A DNA stretch of 64,000 nucleotides, taken from contig NZ_QJGZ01000039.1 of assembly GCF_003254585.1 (NCBI RefSeq), forward strand, positions 248,001-312,000, written 5' to 3'. Position 1 is the stretch's first letter. Every line of letters begins with the position of its first letter. The DNA comes from Flavobacterium sharifuzzamanii. GTDB taxonomy: Bacteria; Bacteroidota; Bacteroidia; Flavobacteriales; Flavobacteriaceae. Below, one piece after another: positions 49,699 through 58,816 of the stretch. The position numbers were made by a program, and so were the translations under genes. The notes beneath the pieces are model-generated. The model did no database searches. It worked only from the letters and a program-made list of their open reading frames with translations, and was not told where the DNA came from.

Positions 49699-52600
49699 TT
49701 AAAAGTTAACATTCAGACCCATCAAATAGGTTCTTGGCTGAGGATAATATCCAACATCAATTCCTTTAGCCCAAGACTGATTTACGTTTCCGAAACCAAT
49801 TTCTGGATCCATTCCTTTGTATTTTGTGAATGTATAAAGGTTGTTTCCTGCAACATATAATCTGAATTTACTGAAGAAACTAAGTTTTGTTGTTAGTTTC
49901 GTTAAATCACATCCGATTGTAGCATTTTTAATTCTGAAGAAATCTGAATCCTGAATATATAAATCTGAGAATTTAGTGTAATTCCCATTTGCATCAGTTC
50001 CGTAAGTTACTCTTGGAATTCTGTTCGAAGTTCCTTCAGTTGTCCATCTTCCTAACACATCTGTAGTGTTGTTTGTATAAGCACGTGTGTAATCGTGAAC
50101 TCCAAAAACGTTTTGTCCTCCTGCGATACCGTAAGTATTAATAGAGAAATCAAAAGCTTTGTATGATAATTCTAAATTAACACCATAGTTAATATCTGGG
50201 TTTGGATCACCAATTTTAGTTTTATCGTTTGCATCGATTTTTCCGTCATTATTTAGATCTACGAAACGAACGTCTCCTGGCTGTGCATTTGGCTGAACAC
50301 CTGCTGCAACTTCAGTAGCATTTTGGAAAATTCCGTCTGTTTTCAATCCGTAGAAATAACCCATTGGTTTTCCAACCTCAACACGGTTCATCTCGTCTAA
50401 ACCTTGAAACAATACGTTTGATTCTCCGTGAATGATTCCTTCGTTGTTAGCAATTTTCAACACTTCGTTTTGGTTACGAGAAAGGTTTGCATTGATGGCA
50501 AAATTCCAGTCTTTTCCAAAACGTGTGCGGTAAGATAAACCAATTTCAAAACCTTTGTTGCTTACGTCACCACCATTAATATAAGGTGCAGTTGCTCCAG
50601 CATACGTTGGGATAGATGCCAATACTAACCAATCTTTGGTTTTCTTGTCATAGTAATCGAAAGTTAAAGTAAAGTTGGTAAACAATGTAGCATCAAAACC
50701 TAAGTCTAACTGCTCAGAAGTTTCCCATTTTAAGTTACGGTTTGCCAATTGGTCAGGGCTTGAACCTACTAAAAGAGTTTCATCACCAGTTCCGAAATGA
50801 TATGTTTTATCAGTAGAGTTTACAGTTGACATATATGCAAATCTTCTTGCAAATTGGTCGTTACCATTTTGTCCCCAGCTTGCTCTTAATTTGAAAGTAT
50901 TTAAAACTTTGTTTTCTTTGAAGAAAGCTTCTTTATCTAAATTCCATCCCGCAGAGAACGATGGGAAAATAGCGTATTTATTATCTGGACCAAATTCTGA
51001 TGAACCGTCACGACGAACTGTTGCAGAGAATAAGTATTTATTGTTGTAATCATACAATAAACGCCCGAAGTAAGACTGGATTGAGTAATCTTTACGATTT
51101 CCTTTTACCACATTAGATGTCGGGTCTTTTGCATTATCTAAATAGGCATGTTCAAAATCATCAAAAATTAAGTTTCTTCCTTGCCCTTCCATATAATCAG
51201 ATGTATTCTTTTTAGCAGAAGTACCCACTAATACATCAAAATTATGAGCATCGGCAATGTTGAATTTGTATTGAAGTGTATTCTCAAAAATCCATCCTAA
51301 AGATTTTGTAGCACTTTGAGTTACGCTAGAAACTGTATTATTATCATTTGAAGAAAGCGAATAAACTGGTCTGAAAGAACGGTAATTGCTGTCTGTCATA
51401 TCAACACCATAACTAGTTCTGAAAGTAAAGTTTTTTGCAAATTTCAATTCAGCAAAAATGTTACCTACATAACGATTTGTTTTTGTCTGATTGAAGTTGT
51501 TGTAGTATAAAGATCCAACCGGGTTGCTGATATCTTGAGAAATAATAGAATGTGCAAAATCTCCATTTTCGTCATACGCCTGATCTATCGGAGCTGCGTT
51601 TAAGAAACTTCTAATTGCGTTGCTGTAAATACCATCATCTGCAACACCGCTAGATTTGATATTTGATAAAGTGAAGTTTTCACCAATTTTTAAATATCCT
51701 TTAATTACTTCAGAAGTAGAGTTTACTGTAAAAGTAACACGATCGTATTGAGATTGGTTAGTCGATCCTCCAATCATACCTTCCTGTCCGTAGTAAGATA
51801 AACCAGTTGCAATAGTAGATTTTTCATCACCTCCAGTAATCAAAAGAGAGTGATTTTGTTTCATTGCACCTTCGTTGAATAAATCTTTTTGCCAATCATG
51901 ATCAGGAAATGAAGCAATTTGCTCTTTAGTATATAGTGGCGCATATCCAGAATTTACACGAGCTTCGTTCATGATTGTTGTATATTCCTGTGTATTCATC
52001 AAATCTAGTTTTTTAGCAATCTGCTGAAAACCTGTATAAGAACTAAAAGACACATTCATTTTACCATCTTTTCCTTTTTTAGTTGTAACCAAGATAACTC
52101 CGTTTGCTGCTCTTGCTCCATAGATAGAAGCTGCAGAAGCATCTTTTAAAACGTCAACCCTTTCAATAACAGATGGATCAAGATATCCAATTCCGTTATC
52201 TACCACTACACCATCAACTACATAAAGCGGATCACTGTTTCCTGCTGTACCTGCTCCACGAATATTTACCACCATATTCGCTCCTGGCTGCCCAGAAGAT
52301 GAAGTTACAGAAACCCCAGAAGCTTGACCTTGTAAAGCATTTACAACATCAAGACTCGCAACCTGCTGAATGTCTTTTCCAGACACCAAAGAAGTTGCCG
52401 CAGTATTTACTTTCTTCTTTTGAGTACCGTAACCGATTACTACAATTTCTTTAAGTTCTGCCGTTTCTGGCTGTAAAACCACATTGACAACTTTTTGAGT
52501 TCCAACCGTAATATTTTGCGCCTTGAAACCTACAAAAGTGATTACCAAAACATCTCCTGTTTTAGCCTCAACTTTATATTTTCCGTCAAAATCGGTAACA

Positions 52601-52788
52601 GTACTCGATTTTGTTCCCTGTACTTGTACAGTTGCACCTGGAACTCCAAATCCGTCTTCGGAAGAGGTAATTGTCCCACTTACAGTTTTAGATTCTTGAG
52701 CAAATCCAAACTGCATCATAAATACGCTAAGCAGCACCGCCATAAAATATGGAAGCTTTGTTGTTTTAATACAATTTTTGCTTTTCAT
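49699..52788 (-). CDS. SusC/RagA family TonB-linked outer-membrane transporter
   Basis: The 1029-residue transporter has a long signal peptide (ending MMQFGFAQES, about residue 31), then a CarboxypepD_reg-like domain (GTITSSEDGFGVPGATVQVQ, about residues 38-115). The SusC plug signature LKEIVVIGYGTQKKK is near residues 111-125, and the plug follows (NMVVNIRGAGTAGNSDPLYV, DASAASIYGARAANGVILVT). The barrel ends ...PRTYLMGLNVNF. It is 12 bases from SusD and is the import channel for the oligosaccharides of this PUL. Its start is at 52788 after a 40-base AT-rich leader. Confidence 0.97.
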   Translation of the reverse strand: MKSKNCIKTTKLPYFMAVLLSVFMMQFGFAQESKTVSGTITSSEDGFGVPGATVQVQGTKSSTVTDFDGKYKVEAKTGDVLVITFVGFKAQNITVGTQKVVNVVLQPETAELKEIVVIGYGTQKKKVNTAATSLVSGKDIQQVASLDVVNALQGQASGVSVTSSSGQPGANMVVNIRGAGTAGNSDPLYVVDGVVVDNGIGYLDPSVIERVDVLKDASAASIYGARAANGVILVTTKKGKDGKMNVSFSSYTGFQQIAKKLDLMNTQEYTTIMNEARVNSGYAPLYTKEQIASFPDHDWQKDLFNEGAMKQNHSLLITGGDEKSTIATGLSYYGQEGMIGGSTNQSQYDRVTFTVNSTSEVIKGYLKIGENFTLSNIKSSGVADDGIYSNAIRSFLNAAPIDQAYDENGDFAHSIISQDISNPVGSLYYNNFNQTKTNRYVGNIFAELKFAKNFTFRTSYGVDMTDSNYRSFRPVYSLSSNDNNTVSSVTQSATKSLGWIFENTLQYKFNIADAHNFDVLVGTSAKKNTSDYMEGQGRNLIFDDFEHAYLDNAKDPTSNVVKGNRKDYSIQSYFGRLLYDYNNKYLFSATVRRDGSSEFGPDNKYAIFPSFSAGWNLDKEAFFKENKVLNTFKLRASWGQNGNDQFARRFAYMSTVNSTDKTYHFGTGDETLLVGSSPDQLANRNLKWETSEQLDLGFDATLFTNFTLTFDYYDKKTKDWLVLASIPTYAGATAPYINGGDVSNKGFEIGLSYRTRFGKDWNFAINANLSRNQNEVLKIANNEGIIHGESNVLFQGLDEMNRVEVGKPMGYFYGLKTDGIFQNATEVAAGVQPNAQPGDVRFVDLNNDGKIDANDKTKIGDPNPDINYGVNLELSYKAFDFSINTYGIAGGQNVFGVHDYTRAYTNNTTDVLGRWTTEGTSNRIPRVTYGTDANGNYTKFSDLYIQDSDFFRIKNATIGCDLTKLTTKLSFFSKFRLYVAGNNLYTFTKYKGMDPEIGFGNVNQSWAKGIDVGYYPQPRTYLMGLNVNF

Positions 52789-52832
52789 AATAAGAATTGA
52801 TTAAGTTTAAGTTATAGTTAGTGTTTCTTACC

Positions 52833-53036
52833 CTAAGAGAAATCTGGAAAACTTCCCAAGCAGGTCATGCCAAAAATGAGGGCCTGAATCTCATTTCCAA
52901 CATTTAGTACTTGCTGACTATAAACAGGCGTTTTAAAAACAAGCATTTCTAAAACTTCAAAATCAATTCTTTTGGCAGAATTTGACGATGGTAATCTCAT
53001 CAAAAAGCTATTAAAATCAATTTTTAGAAAAAACAT
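52833..53036 (-). CDS. possible small ORF ahead of SusC (67 aa), uncertain
   Basis: A 67-codon frame with an ATG 10 bases after the shared leader motif, read in the direction of SusC. The sequence MFFLKIDFNSFLMRLPSSNS, DFEVLEMLVFKTPVYSQQVL, GNEIQALIFGMTCLGSFPDF has no signal peptide or recognised domain. The region is less AT-rich than the gaps around it. It could be a leader peptide, a regulatory small protein or chance. Confidence 0.3.
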   Translation of the reverse strand: MFFLKIDFNSFLMRLPSSNSAKRIDFEVLEMLVFKTPVYSQQVLNVGNEIQALIFGMTCLGSFPDFS

Positions 53037-53046
53037 TTGTGGTAAG

Positions 53047-53066
53047 TTTAAGTTAAGTGTAAGTTT
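53047..53066. promoter_or_regulatory. shared 20-bp leader motif upstream of the SusC transcript
   Basis: Identical to 35611-35630. It lies 10 bases before the ATG of the small ORF on the minus strand. A degenerate version is near 52805, directly before SusC. Confidence 0.5.
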
Positions 53067-53078
53067 GTTCTTTTTTTG

Positions 53079-53116
53079 CTTATGGTCAATTTGAATTTAT
53101 CTTATGGTAAATTTGA
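53079..53116. promoter_or_regulatory. direct repeats upstream of SusC (candidate regulator sites)
   Basis: CTTATGGTCAATTTGA (53079-53094) and CTTATGGTAAATTTGA (53101-53116) differ at one base and are 22 bp apart, about two helical turns. This is the expected geometry for two protein subunits on one face of DNA near a promoter. Confidence 0.6.
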
Positions 53117-53261
53117 CTACAAGTGTAAAACAAATTTTCTATATTAACAAAATATTAGGGTTATTTTTTTTTGATTCTGATTAATCATAATCCATTTTTA
53201 TTAATGTTGTAAAATCTGAAGTAGAATTGAAATAAAAAATATATAAAAATCAAAGATTTAT

Positions 53262-53344
53262 AAAATTGACAATCAGTCGTTTAAGAAACTACCTGAATTG
53301 AAGAGCTTTTCTTACTTGTATTTAAAAGACTGATTATCAATTTT
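53262..53344. promoter_or_regulatory. inverted repeat between SusC and NUDIX regulator genes
   Basis: 23-bp arms at 53262-53284 and 53322-53344 with two mismatches (core AAAATTGAYAATCAGTC), separated by 37 bases. It is an operator pair for the adjacent regulators or a long hairpin. The arms are too far from the coding ends to be a terminator. Confidence 0.6.
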
Positions 53345-53427
53345 TTGTTTCGTTAAAAAAAATATAAGGCTTTCAAAAAGGCTAATAATCATTTTATTTA
53401 TTTAATTTGTCAAAATTTATCTCATAT

Positions 53428-54144
53428 ATGGTTGAAAATGTAGACGACAAAACTGCCCAAAAAAATGAAAACAGCGCGATGAATGCTATCACGATTGACT
53501 GTGTTATTTTTGGTTTTGACAAAGGCAGTCTTGAAGTACTTTTGGTGCAACATGCCGAAGGTATCAGTAAAGGAAAATGGGGACTTCCGGGTGGATGGAT
53601 TTATAAAAAAGAAAGCACAGACAATGCTGCTCACCGCTTATTGAATGAGCTTACTGGTCTTGATAATATTTATTTGGAACAGCTGAAAGCATTTGGAGAT
53701 CCAGACCGTTTTCCGCTGAGACGTGTTATTACAATTGGGTATTATGCTCTTGTAAAAAGAGAAGATTATAACATCAAAGCAGGTTTTACTGCGGCAGATG
53801 CTCAATGGTACAAGATCGAAAATATTCCAGATTTGATTTATGATCATAATGAAATTTTAGATTACAGTATAAAACATCTTAGAAATAAAGTTCGTCAGAC
53901 ACCAATAGGTTTTAATCTGCTTCCAGAAAAATTCACCTTATTGCAATTAATGCAACTGTATGAAGAAATTTTAGGAATCGAAATGGACAAACCCAACTTT
54001 AGAAGAAAAATTCTTCATATGAAACTATTGGTTGCATTAGACGAAAAACAGCAAGATGTTTCTCATCGGGCAGCTCAGTTGTACAAATTTGATCCCGAAA
54101 TCTATAAAAAACTCACTGAAAAGGGATTCAATTTTGAGTTCTAA
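53428..54144 (+). CDS. NUDIX-type sugar-responsive transcriptional regulator (copy 1)
   Basis: About 238 residues from the ATG at 53428 (MVENVDDKTAQKNENSAMNA); a TTG at 53407 is possible. The NUDIX-like sensor is about residues 20-155 (ITIDCVIFGFDKGSLEVLLV, KGKWGLPGGWIYKKESTDNA). The box HRLLNEL lacks the REUxEE glutamates needed for hydrolysis. The C-terminal winged helix (LLQLMQLYEEILGIEMDKPN, FRRKILHMKLLVALDEKQQD) matches the NrtR/AraR group. Bacteroidota AraR-like proteins of this type bind sugars. Being divergent from SusC, it is the likely PUL regulator. Confidence 0.9.
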   Translation: MVENVDDKTAQKNENSAMNAITIDCVIFGFDKGSLEVLLVQHAEGISKGKWGLPGGWIYKKESTDNAAHRLLNELTGLDNIYLEQLKAFGDPDRFPLRRVITIGYYALVKREDYNIKAGFTAADAQWYKIENIPDLIYDHNEILDYSIKHLRNKVRQTPIGFNLLPEKFTLLQLMQLYEEILGIEMDKPNFRRKILHMKLLVALDEKQQDVSHRAAQLYKFDPEIYKKLTEKGFNFEF

Positions 54145-54179
54145 TTTTCAATGCAAATTACTAACAAGACAATAAAAAA

Positions 54180-54881
54180 TTGACAGAAATAAGTACTAAC
54201 CATCACAAACCAGCCGTAGACGGCATCACAATTGACTGCGTTTTCTTCGGATTTAATAAAGAGAGTCTCGAAGTTCTCTTGGTGCAGCATGCCGAAGGTG
54301 AAAGTAAAGGCAAATGGGGACTTCTTGGCGGATGGCTTCAAATAGACGAAAGTGCAGATAATGCTGCTCAACGAATTTTACAGGAACTTACTGGTCTTGA
54401 AAACATCTATTTGGAACAGTTAAAAGCCTTTACAGATCCGCAGCGTGTTCTGGAAAGACGCGTGGTTACTATTGGTTATTATACTTTGGTCAATAGAGAA
54501 GATTATAATATTAAAGCCAGCTTAAAGGTTTTCGAAGCAAAATGGTTTAAGATAAATGAAATTCCTGAGCTGATTTTTGACCACAATGAAATTTTAAATT
54601 TCAGTTTATTACAGCTTCGAAACCGTGTACGTCAGGCACCAATTGGGTTTAATCTTCTTCCAGAAAAGTTTACTTTACTGCAGTTGATGCATTTGTATGA
54701 AGAAATTCTTGGAATCGAATTGGATAAATCGAATTTTAGACGAAAAATTCTTCACATGAAACTCCTGACAGAGCTGGATGAAAAGCAAAAAGACGTTTCG
54801 CATCGAGCTGCTAAACTTTATAAATTTGACGATCAGATGTACAAAAAATTAACTGAAAAAGGGTTTAATTTTGAATTTTAA
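54180..54881 (+). CDS. NUDIX-type sugar-responsive transcriptional regulator (copy 2)
   Basis: A 233-residue paralogue of the preceding gene, alike over the whole length (GITIDCVFFGFNKESLEVLL, KGKWGLLGGWLQIDESADNA, LLQLMHLYEEILGIELDKSN). It must start at a TTG (54180): an in-frame stop lies 18 bases upstream and no ATG occurs before the domain. The NUDIX box AQRILQEL again lacks the catalytic glutamates. It lies 35 bases after copy 1, so the two are likely co-transcribed. Different residues in the sensor part could mean two ligands, or heterodimers. Confidence 0.88.
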   Translation: MTEISTNHHKPAVDGITIDCVFFGFNKESLEVLLVQHAEGESKGKWGLLGGWLQIDESADNAAQRILQELTGLENIYLEQLKAFTDPQRVLERRVVTIGYYTLVNREDYNIKASLKVFEAKWFKINEIPELIFDHNEILNFSLLQLRNRVRQAPIGFNLLPEKFTLLQLMHLYEEILGIELDKSNFRRKILHMKLLTELDEKQKDVSHRAAKLYKFDDQMYKKLTEKGFNFEF

Positions 54882-54946
54882 CGTCAATTTTAATTCACAT
54901 CTTTCAACTATCGAAGAACAGCATTCCAGAATCCAAAACTTTGCGC

Positions 54947-54954
54947 TATCTTTG
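54947..54954 (+). promoter_or_regulatory. putative -7 promoter element of lepA
   Basis: TATCTTTG followed by GCGCC; the ATG of lepA is at 55045, so the leader would be about 85 bases. Confidence 0.5.
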
Positions 54955-55044
54955 CGCCTTAATAACATGCTTTAAAGCAATTGTTTTGAAGCAGATTATT
55001 CCCAAAAAAAGACTTAAAATCGATTAGAGAACCGATATATTAAA

Positions 55045-56841
55045 ATGAAGAAGATACGTAATTTTTGCATTATTGCACACATTGACCACGGTAAGAGTAC
55101 ATTAGCAGACCGATTACTAAGTGCGACACAAACCGTTACAGCTCGTGAAGAAAAAGCGCAATTGCTTGACAACATGGATCTGGAGCGCGAGCGTGGAATT
55201 ACCATTAAGAGTCATGCCATTCAGATGGAATACAAATACAAGGGTGAAGAATATATCTTAAACTTAATTGATACTCCTGGACACGTTGACTTTTCATACG
55301 AAGTTTCGAGATCAATTGCTGCCTGCGAAGGAGCACTTTTGATTGTTGACGCTGCACAAAGTATTCAGGCACAAACCATTTCAAACTTATATTTAGCTCT
55401 TGAAAATGACTTGGAAATTATTCCAGTTTTAAATAAAGTCGATTTGCCAAGTGCAAACCCTGAAGAAGTTAGTGATGATATTATTGATTTACTTGGTTGT
55501 AAATTAGAAGATATTATTCATGCTTCAGGAAAAACTGGTTTTGGTGTTGAGAACATTCTTGCTGCCATTATCGAAAAAATTCCTGCTCCAAAAGGAAATC
55601 CAGAAGAACCATTGCAAGCTTTAATTTTTGACTCGGTTTATAATCCATTCCGCGGAATTGAGGTTATCTTTAGAGTTGTAAATGGGGAAATCAAAAAAGG
55701 CCAGAAAATTAAATTCATGGCTACAGATAATGAATATTTTGCTGATGAAATTGGAACTTTAAAACTAAATCAAGTTCCTAAAAATGTAGTTTCGGCAGGA
55801 GATGTTGGATATTTGATTTCTGGAATTAAAGAAGCTCGCGAAGTAAAAGTTGGTGATACGATTACAGATGCAAAAGTTCCAACGACAAACATGGTTGCTG
55901 GTTTTGAGGATGTAAAACCAATGGTATTCGCAGGTATTTATCCTGTTGATACAGAAGATTACGAAGATTTACGTTCTTCAATGGAAAAATTACAATTGAA
56001 CGATGCTTCATTAGTATTTACTCCTGAAAGTTCTGCGGCATTAGGATTTGGTTTCCGTTGTGGATTCTTAGGAATGCTTCACATGGAAATTATCCAAGAA
56101 CGTTTAGAGCGTGAGTTTGATATGACTGTAATTACTACGGTTCCTAACGTTTCGTATTTGGCTTACACTAAAAAAGAGCCAGAAAAAGCTATTGTTGTAA
56201 ACAACCCTTCAGATTTACCAGAGCCTTCAAAACTAGACAGAGTTGAAGAGCCTTTTATTAAAGCTACCATTATTACAAAAGCTGATTTCGTTGGAAACGT
56301 AATGAGTTTATGTATTGAAAAACGTGGTTTAATTACGAATCAAACGTATTTAACTACAGAACGTGTTGAGTTAAACTTTGACATGCCATTGGCGGAAATT
56401 GTATTCGATTTCTACGATCGTCTTAAAACAGTTTCTAAAGGTTACGCTTCTTTCGATTACTCTCCTATCGGAATGAGAACTTCAAAATTAGTTAAACTTG
56501 ACGTTCTTTTGAATGCTCAAACTGTTGATGCACTTTCTGCATTGATTCACGAAGATAACGCTTACAACATCGGTAAAAAAATGACCGAGAAATTACGTGA
56601 GCTAATCCCAAGACAGCAATTCGATATTCCGATTCAGGCTGCAATTGGAGCTAAAATTATTGCTCGTGAAACGATTAAAGCACTTCGTAAAGACGTCACC
56701 GCAAAATGTTATGGTGGAGATATTTCGCGTAAGCGTAAACTTCTTGAAAAACAGAAAAAAGGTAAAAAACGTATGCGTCAAGTAGGAAACGTTGAAATTC
56801 CGCAAGAAGCATTTATGGCTGTTTTGAAATTGAATGACTAA
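55045..56841 (+). CDS. lepA: elongation factor 4 (LepA), ribosomal back-translocase GTPase
   Basis: The 598-residue translational GTPase is complete. G1 is [19 protein letters not shown] (residues 7-25), switch region [16 protein letters not shown]3 [21 protein letters not shown]4 [15 protein letters not shown]. The LepA-specific C-terminal domain has [40 protein letters not shown] and VLKLND. It works on stalled or newly forming ribosomes. It stands alone with its own promoter and terminator. Confidence 0.98.
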   Translation: MKKIRNFCIIAHIDHGKSTLADRLLSATQTVTAREEKAQLLDNMDLERERGITIKSHAIQMEYKYKGEEYILNLIDTPGHVDFSYEVSRSIAACEGALLIVDAAQSIQAQTISNLYLALENDLEIIPVLNKVDLPSANPEEVSDDIIDLLGCKLEDIIHASGKTGFGVENILAAIIEKIPAPKGNPEEPLQALIFDSVYNPFRGIEVIFRVVNGEIKKGQKIKFMATDNEYFADEIGTLKLNQVPKNVVSAGDVGYLISGIKEAREVKVGDTITDAKVPTTNMVAGFEDVKPMVFAGIYPVDTEDYEDLRSSMEKLQLNDASLVFTPESSAALGFGFRCGFLGMLHMEIIQERLEREFDMTVITTVPNVSYLAYTKKEPEKAIVVNNPSDLPEPSKLDRVEEPFIKATIITKADFVGNVMSLCIEKRGLITNQTYLTTERVELNFDMPLAEIVFDFYDRLKTVSKGYASFDYSPIGMRTSKLVKLDVLLNAQTVDALSALIHEDNAYNIGKKMTEKLRELIPRQQFDIPIQAAIGAKIIARETIKALRKDVTAKCYGGDISRKRKLLEKQKKGKKRMRQVGNVEIPQEAFMAVLKLND

Positions 56842-56884
56842 GCTTTTCTTTCTAAAGTAGAAGAAAGAAACAAGAATATAGACT

Positions 56885-56917
56885 TAACCCGATGACTTAC
56901 GTTGTCGGGTTTTTTAT
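56885..56917 (+). terminator. Rho-independent terminator after lepA
   Basis: AACCCGAT, a 10-base loop and GTCGGGTTTTTT, 44 bases after the stop. Confidence 0.75.
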
Positions 56918-57082
56918 TTGAATGTAATCCGTTTCTGTTCTTTTAAAAAGTGTAGGTTAAAACTTATTTTTTACAAAAATATTAACTTAATCGATTGTTT
57001 TTTAACGCTTTTACAAAAACTTAAAGTTAATTTTAAGATAAAATTGTATTTTTAATCTTACAACTTTAAAAAATAAAAGATT

Positions 57083-57700
57083 ATGAAAACCAAATTTTCT
57101 GTTATTCTAGCGTTATTTACATTTTACTTTGCAAATGCTCAGCAAGATCAAGTTGATTCAGAAATGAATTCTGCAAAAGGTATTACTTTTCAACATGGAG
57201 ATATGTTTATAGAAGGTTCTATCCAAATCACTACTGGTGGAGATCGAGACTATTATGCTTTTAATCCCAAATTTGGATATTTTCTTAATGATAAATTTGC
57301 CGTTGGAGGACAATTGAGCTATTCTAGCAATAAAGTTGAAGCAACCGATGAAAAAACTAATATTTTTGGAATCGGTGGTTTCGCAAGATATTATGTATTG
57401 GAACTCGATAAAAAACGATTTAAAGCTTATGGAGAAGCAGGTTTAGGATACGGCAGAAATAAATACGAAAGTCCAATCACTGGTACAGATAATAGCAATA
57501 GTCTTACTGCAAATATTAATGTTGGTTTGAACTATTTCCTAACTAAAAACATAGCGGTGACTTTCACTTTGGCAAATATCCTATCCTACAATAGTGTTTC
57601 TCCTGAAAATGGCCCATCTTCAGACACTTTCCAATTAAACATCAACTTATTTGAAAACATCTTCGACCAACCAAAATTTGGATTATTGTTTAGATTTTAA
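57083..57700 (+). CDS. outer-membrane beta-barrel protein
   Basis: The 205-residue protein has a signal peptide (MKTKFSVILALFTFYFANAQ) and an eight-strand barrel-type body with alternating hydrophobic residues and aromatic girdles: GITFQHGDMFIEGSIQITTG, YYAFNPKFGYFLNDKFAVGG, FGIGGFARYYVLELDKKRFK, AYGEAGLGYGRNKYESP, SLTANINVGLNYFLTKNIAV. The C-terminus ends in FGLLFRF, with the terminal Phe used for outer-membrane insertion. It is an OmpA/OmpW-like porin family member of unknown ligand. Single gene with a terminator. Confidence 0.88.
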   Translation: MKTKFSVILALFTFYFANAQQDQVDSEMNSAKGITFQHGDMFIEGSIQITTGGDRDYYAFNPKFGYFLNDKFAVGGQLSYSSNKVEATDEKTNIFGIGGFARYYVLELDKKRFKAYGEAGLGYGRNKYESPITGTDNSNSLTANINVGLNYFLTKNIAVTFTLANILSYNSVSPENGPSSDTFQLNINLFENIFDQPKFGLLFRF

Positions 57701-57722
57701 TTCGTTTTAACGATTTACGCAT

Positions 57723-57757
57723 AAAAGCTGTTCTAGTTTAGAACAGCTTTTTTTATT
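57723..57757 (+). terminator. Rho-independent terminator after the beta-barrel gene
   Basis: AAAAGCTGTTCTA, short loop, TAGAACAGCTTTTTTT. Confidence 0.85.
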
Positions 57758-57818
57758 CTTTAAACAGCAAACCTTTGTAACTTTGAACCTCTAACCTTTG
57801 AACCTAAAAAAAGAAAAA

Positions 57819-58778
57819 ATGCTCGACGAAACCCCAAAACGATTTGACCGAATTGTAGCTATTCTTATTCAATTGCAATCTAAAAAAATTGTAAAAGCGC
57901 AAGAATTAGCTGATCGTTTTGAGTGCAGTTTGAGAACAATTTATCGAGACATTCGAACTTTGGAAGCTTCGGGAGTTCCTATTTATAGCGAGGCTGGAGT
58001 TGGTTATGCATTGATGGATGGTTATCGTCTTCCGCCGGTTATGTTTACACGTGAAGAAGTAAGCAGTTTTATTGCGGCCGAAAAATTAATGCAGAAATTT
58101 ACCGATCCTTCTTTGGGAACACATTATGCTTCGGCGATGTACAAACTGAAAGCTGTTTTAAGAAGCAACGACAAAGATTATCTTTCGAACATCGAATCTA
58201 GAATTGTAATGCAGAATGCAGAACCGATGTTTAATGATAATTCGCCTAATACTTTGGCTGTTCTTTTTGAAGGAATCGCAGAGAAAAAACAAATTCTTTT
58301 GACCTACAAAACTTTTGAAAAAGACGAAACTACTGAGCGTAATCTTGAACCTGTGGGAGTTTTTCATGACAATAATAATTGGTATTTTCTTGGATATTGC
58401 CATCTTCGAAAAGATTACCGTCAGTTTAGAACAGACAGAATTCAGGGAATTAAAAAAACAGATGTTGATTTTACAATCGAACACGATGCTTTGGAAACCT
58501 ATTTAACTAAAACAGATGCTCATCCAACAACAAAAGTTCGTCTTTTAATTGACCGAAAAATAGCGAGATATTTAGCAACTGAAAGAAAATACCATGGTTT
58601 TATTTCGCAAAAAGATGTAGGAGAAAAAATCGAAATGACTTTTATGTCTAGAGATATTAATAATGCTTTTCCGAGATGGTTTTTGATGTTTGGAGATTAT
58701 GCAGAAATTCTCGAACCTGAAACATTAAAAACCAATGTTCTGGAATTATTGGAAATCAATAGAAAAAGACTTTTATAA
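57819..58778 (+). CDS. YafY-type HTH/WYL-domain transcriptional regulator
   Basis: About 319 residues from MLDETPKRFDRIVAILIQLQ (57819); upstream codons belong to the repeat-rich leader. The winged HTH_11 is at residues 5-65 (QELADRFECSLRTIYRDIRT, SGVPIYSEAGVGYALMDGYR). The WYL ligand-binding domain is about residues 145-235 (EKKQILLTYKTFEKDETTER, EPVGVFHDNNNWYFLGYCHL, DYRQFRTDRIQGIK), and the WCX domain follows to the end. It is convergent with two DinB-like genes, a pairing I have seen in Bacteroidota, so it may control them. The ligand is unknown. Confidence 0.93.
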   Translation: MLDETPKRFDRIVAILIQLQSKKIVKAQELADRFECSLRTIYRDIRTLEASGVPIYSEAGVGYALMDGYRLPPVMFTREEVSSFIAAEKLMQKFTDPSLGTHYASAMYKLKAVLRSNDKDYLSNIESRIVMQNAEPMFNDNSPNTLAVLFEGIAEKKQILLTYKTFEKDETTERNLEPVGVFHDNNNWYFLGYCHLRKDYRQFRTDRIQGIKKTDVDFTIEHDALETYLTKTDAHPTTKVRLLIDRKIARYLATERKYHGFISQKDVGEKIEMTFMSRDINNAFPRWFLMFGDYAEILEPETLKTNVLELLEINRKRLL

Positions 58779-58813
58779 AAAAACTCCTGAGAGCAGTATC
58801 TCAGGAGTTTTTT
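58778..58813. terminator. bidirectional terminator between WYL regulator and DinB-like gene
   Basis: CTCCTGAGA (58784-58792), loop, TCTCAGGAG (58799-58807), with A run before and T run after, serving the convergent genes on both sides. Confidence 0.88.
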
Positions 58814-58816
58814 CAT

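Larger units (their letters stand above)
52789..53427. promoter_or_regulatory. 639-bp regulatory gap between SusC and the NUDIX regulators
   Basis: It contains one possible small ORF (52833-53036), the shared 20-bp leader motif (53047-53066), two direct repeats (53079-53116) and a large inverted repeat (53262-53344). No consensus TAnnTTTG box facing SusC was found, which suggests an activator-dependent promoter. Confidence 0.6.
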
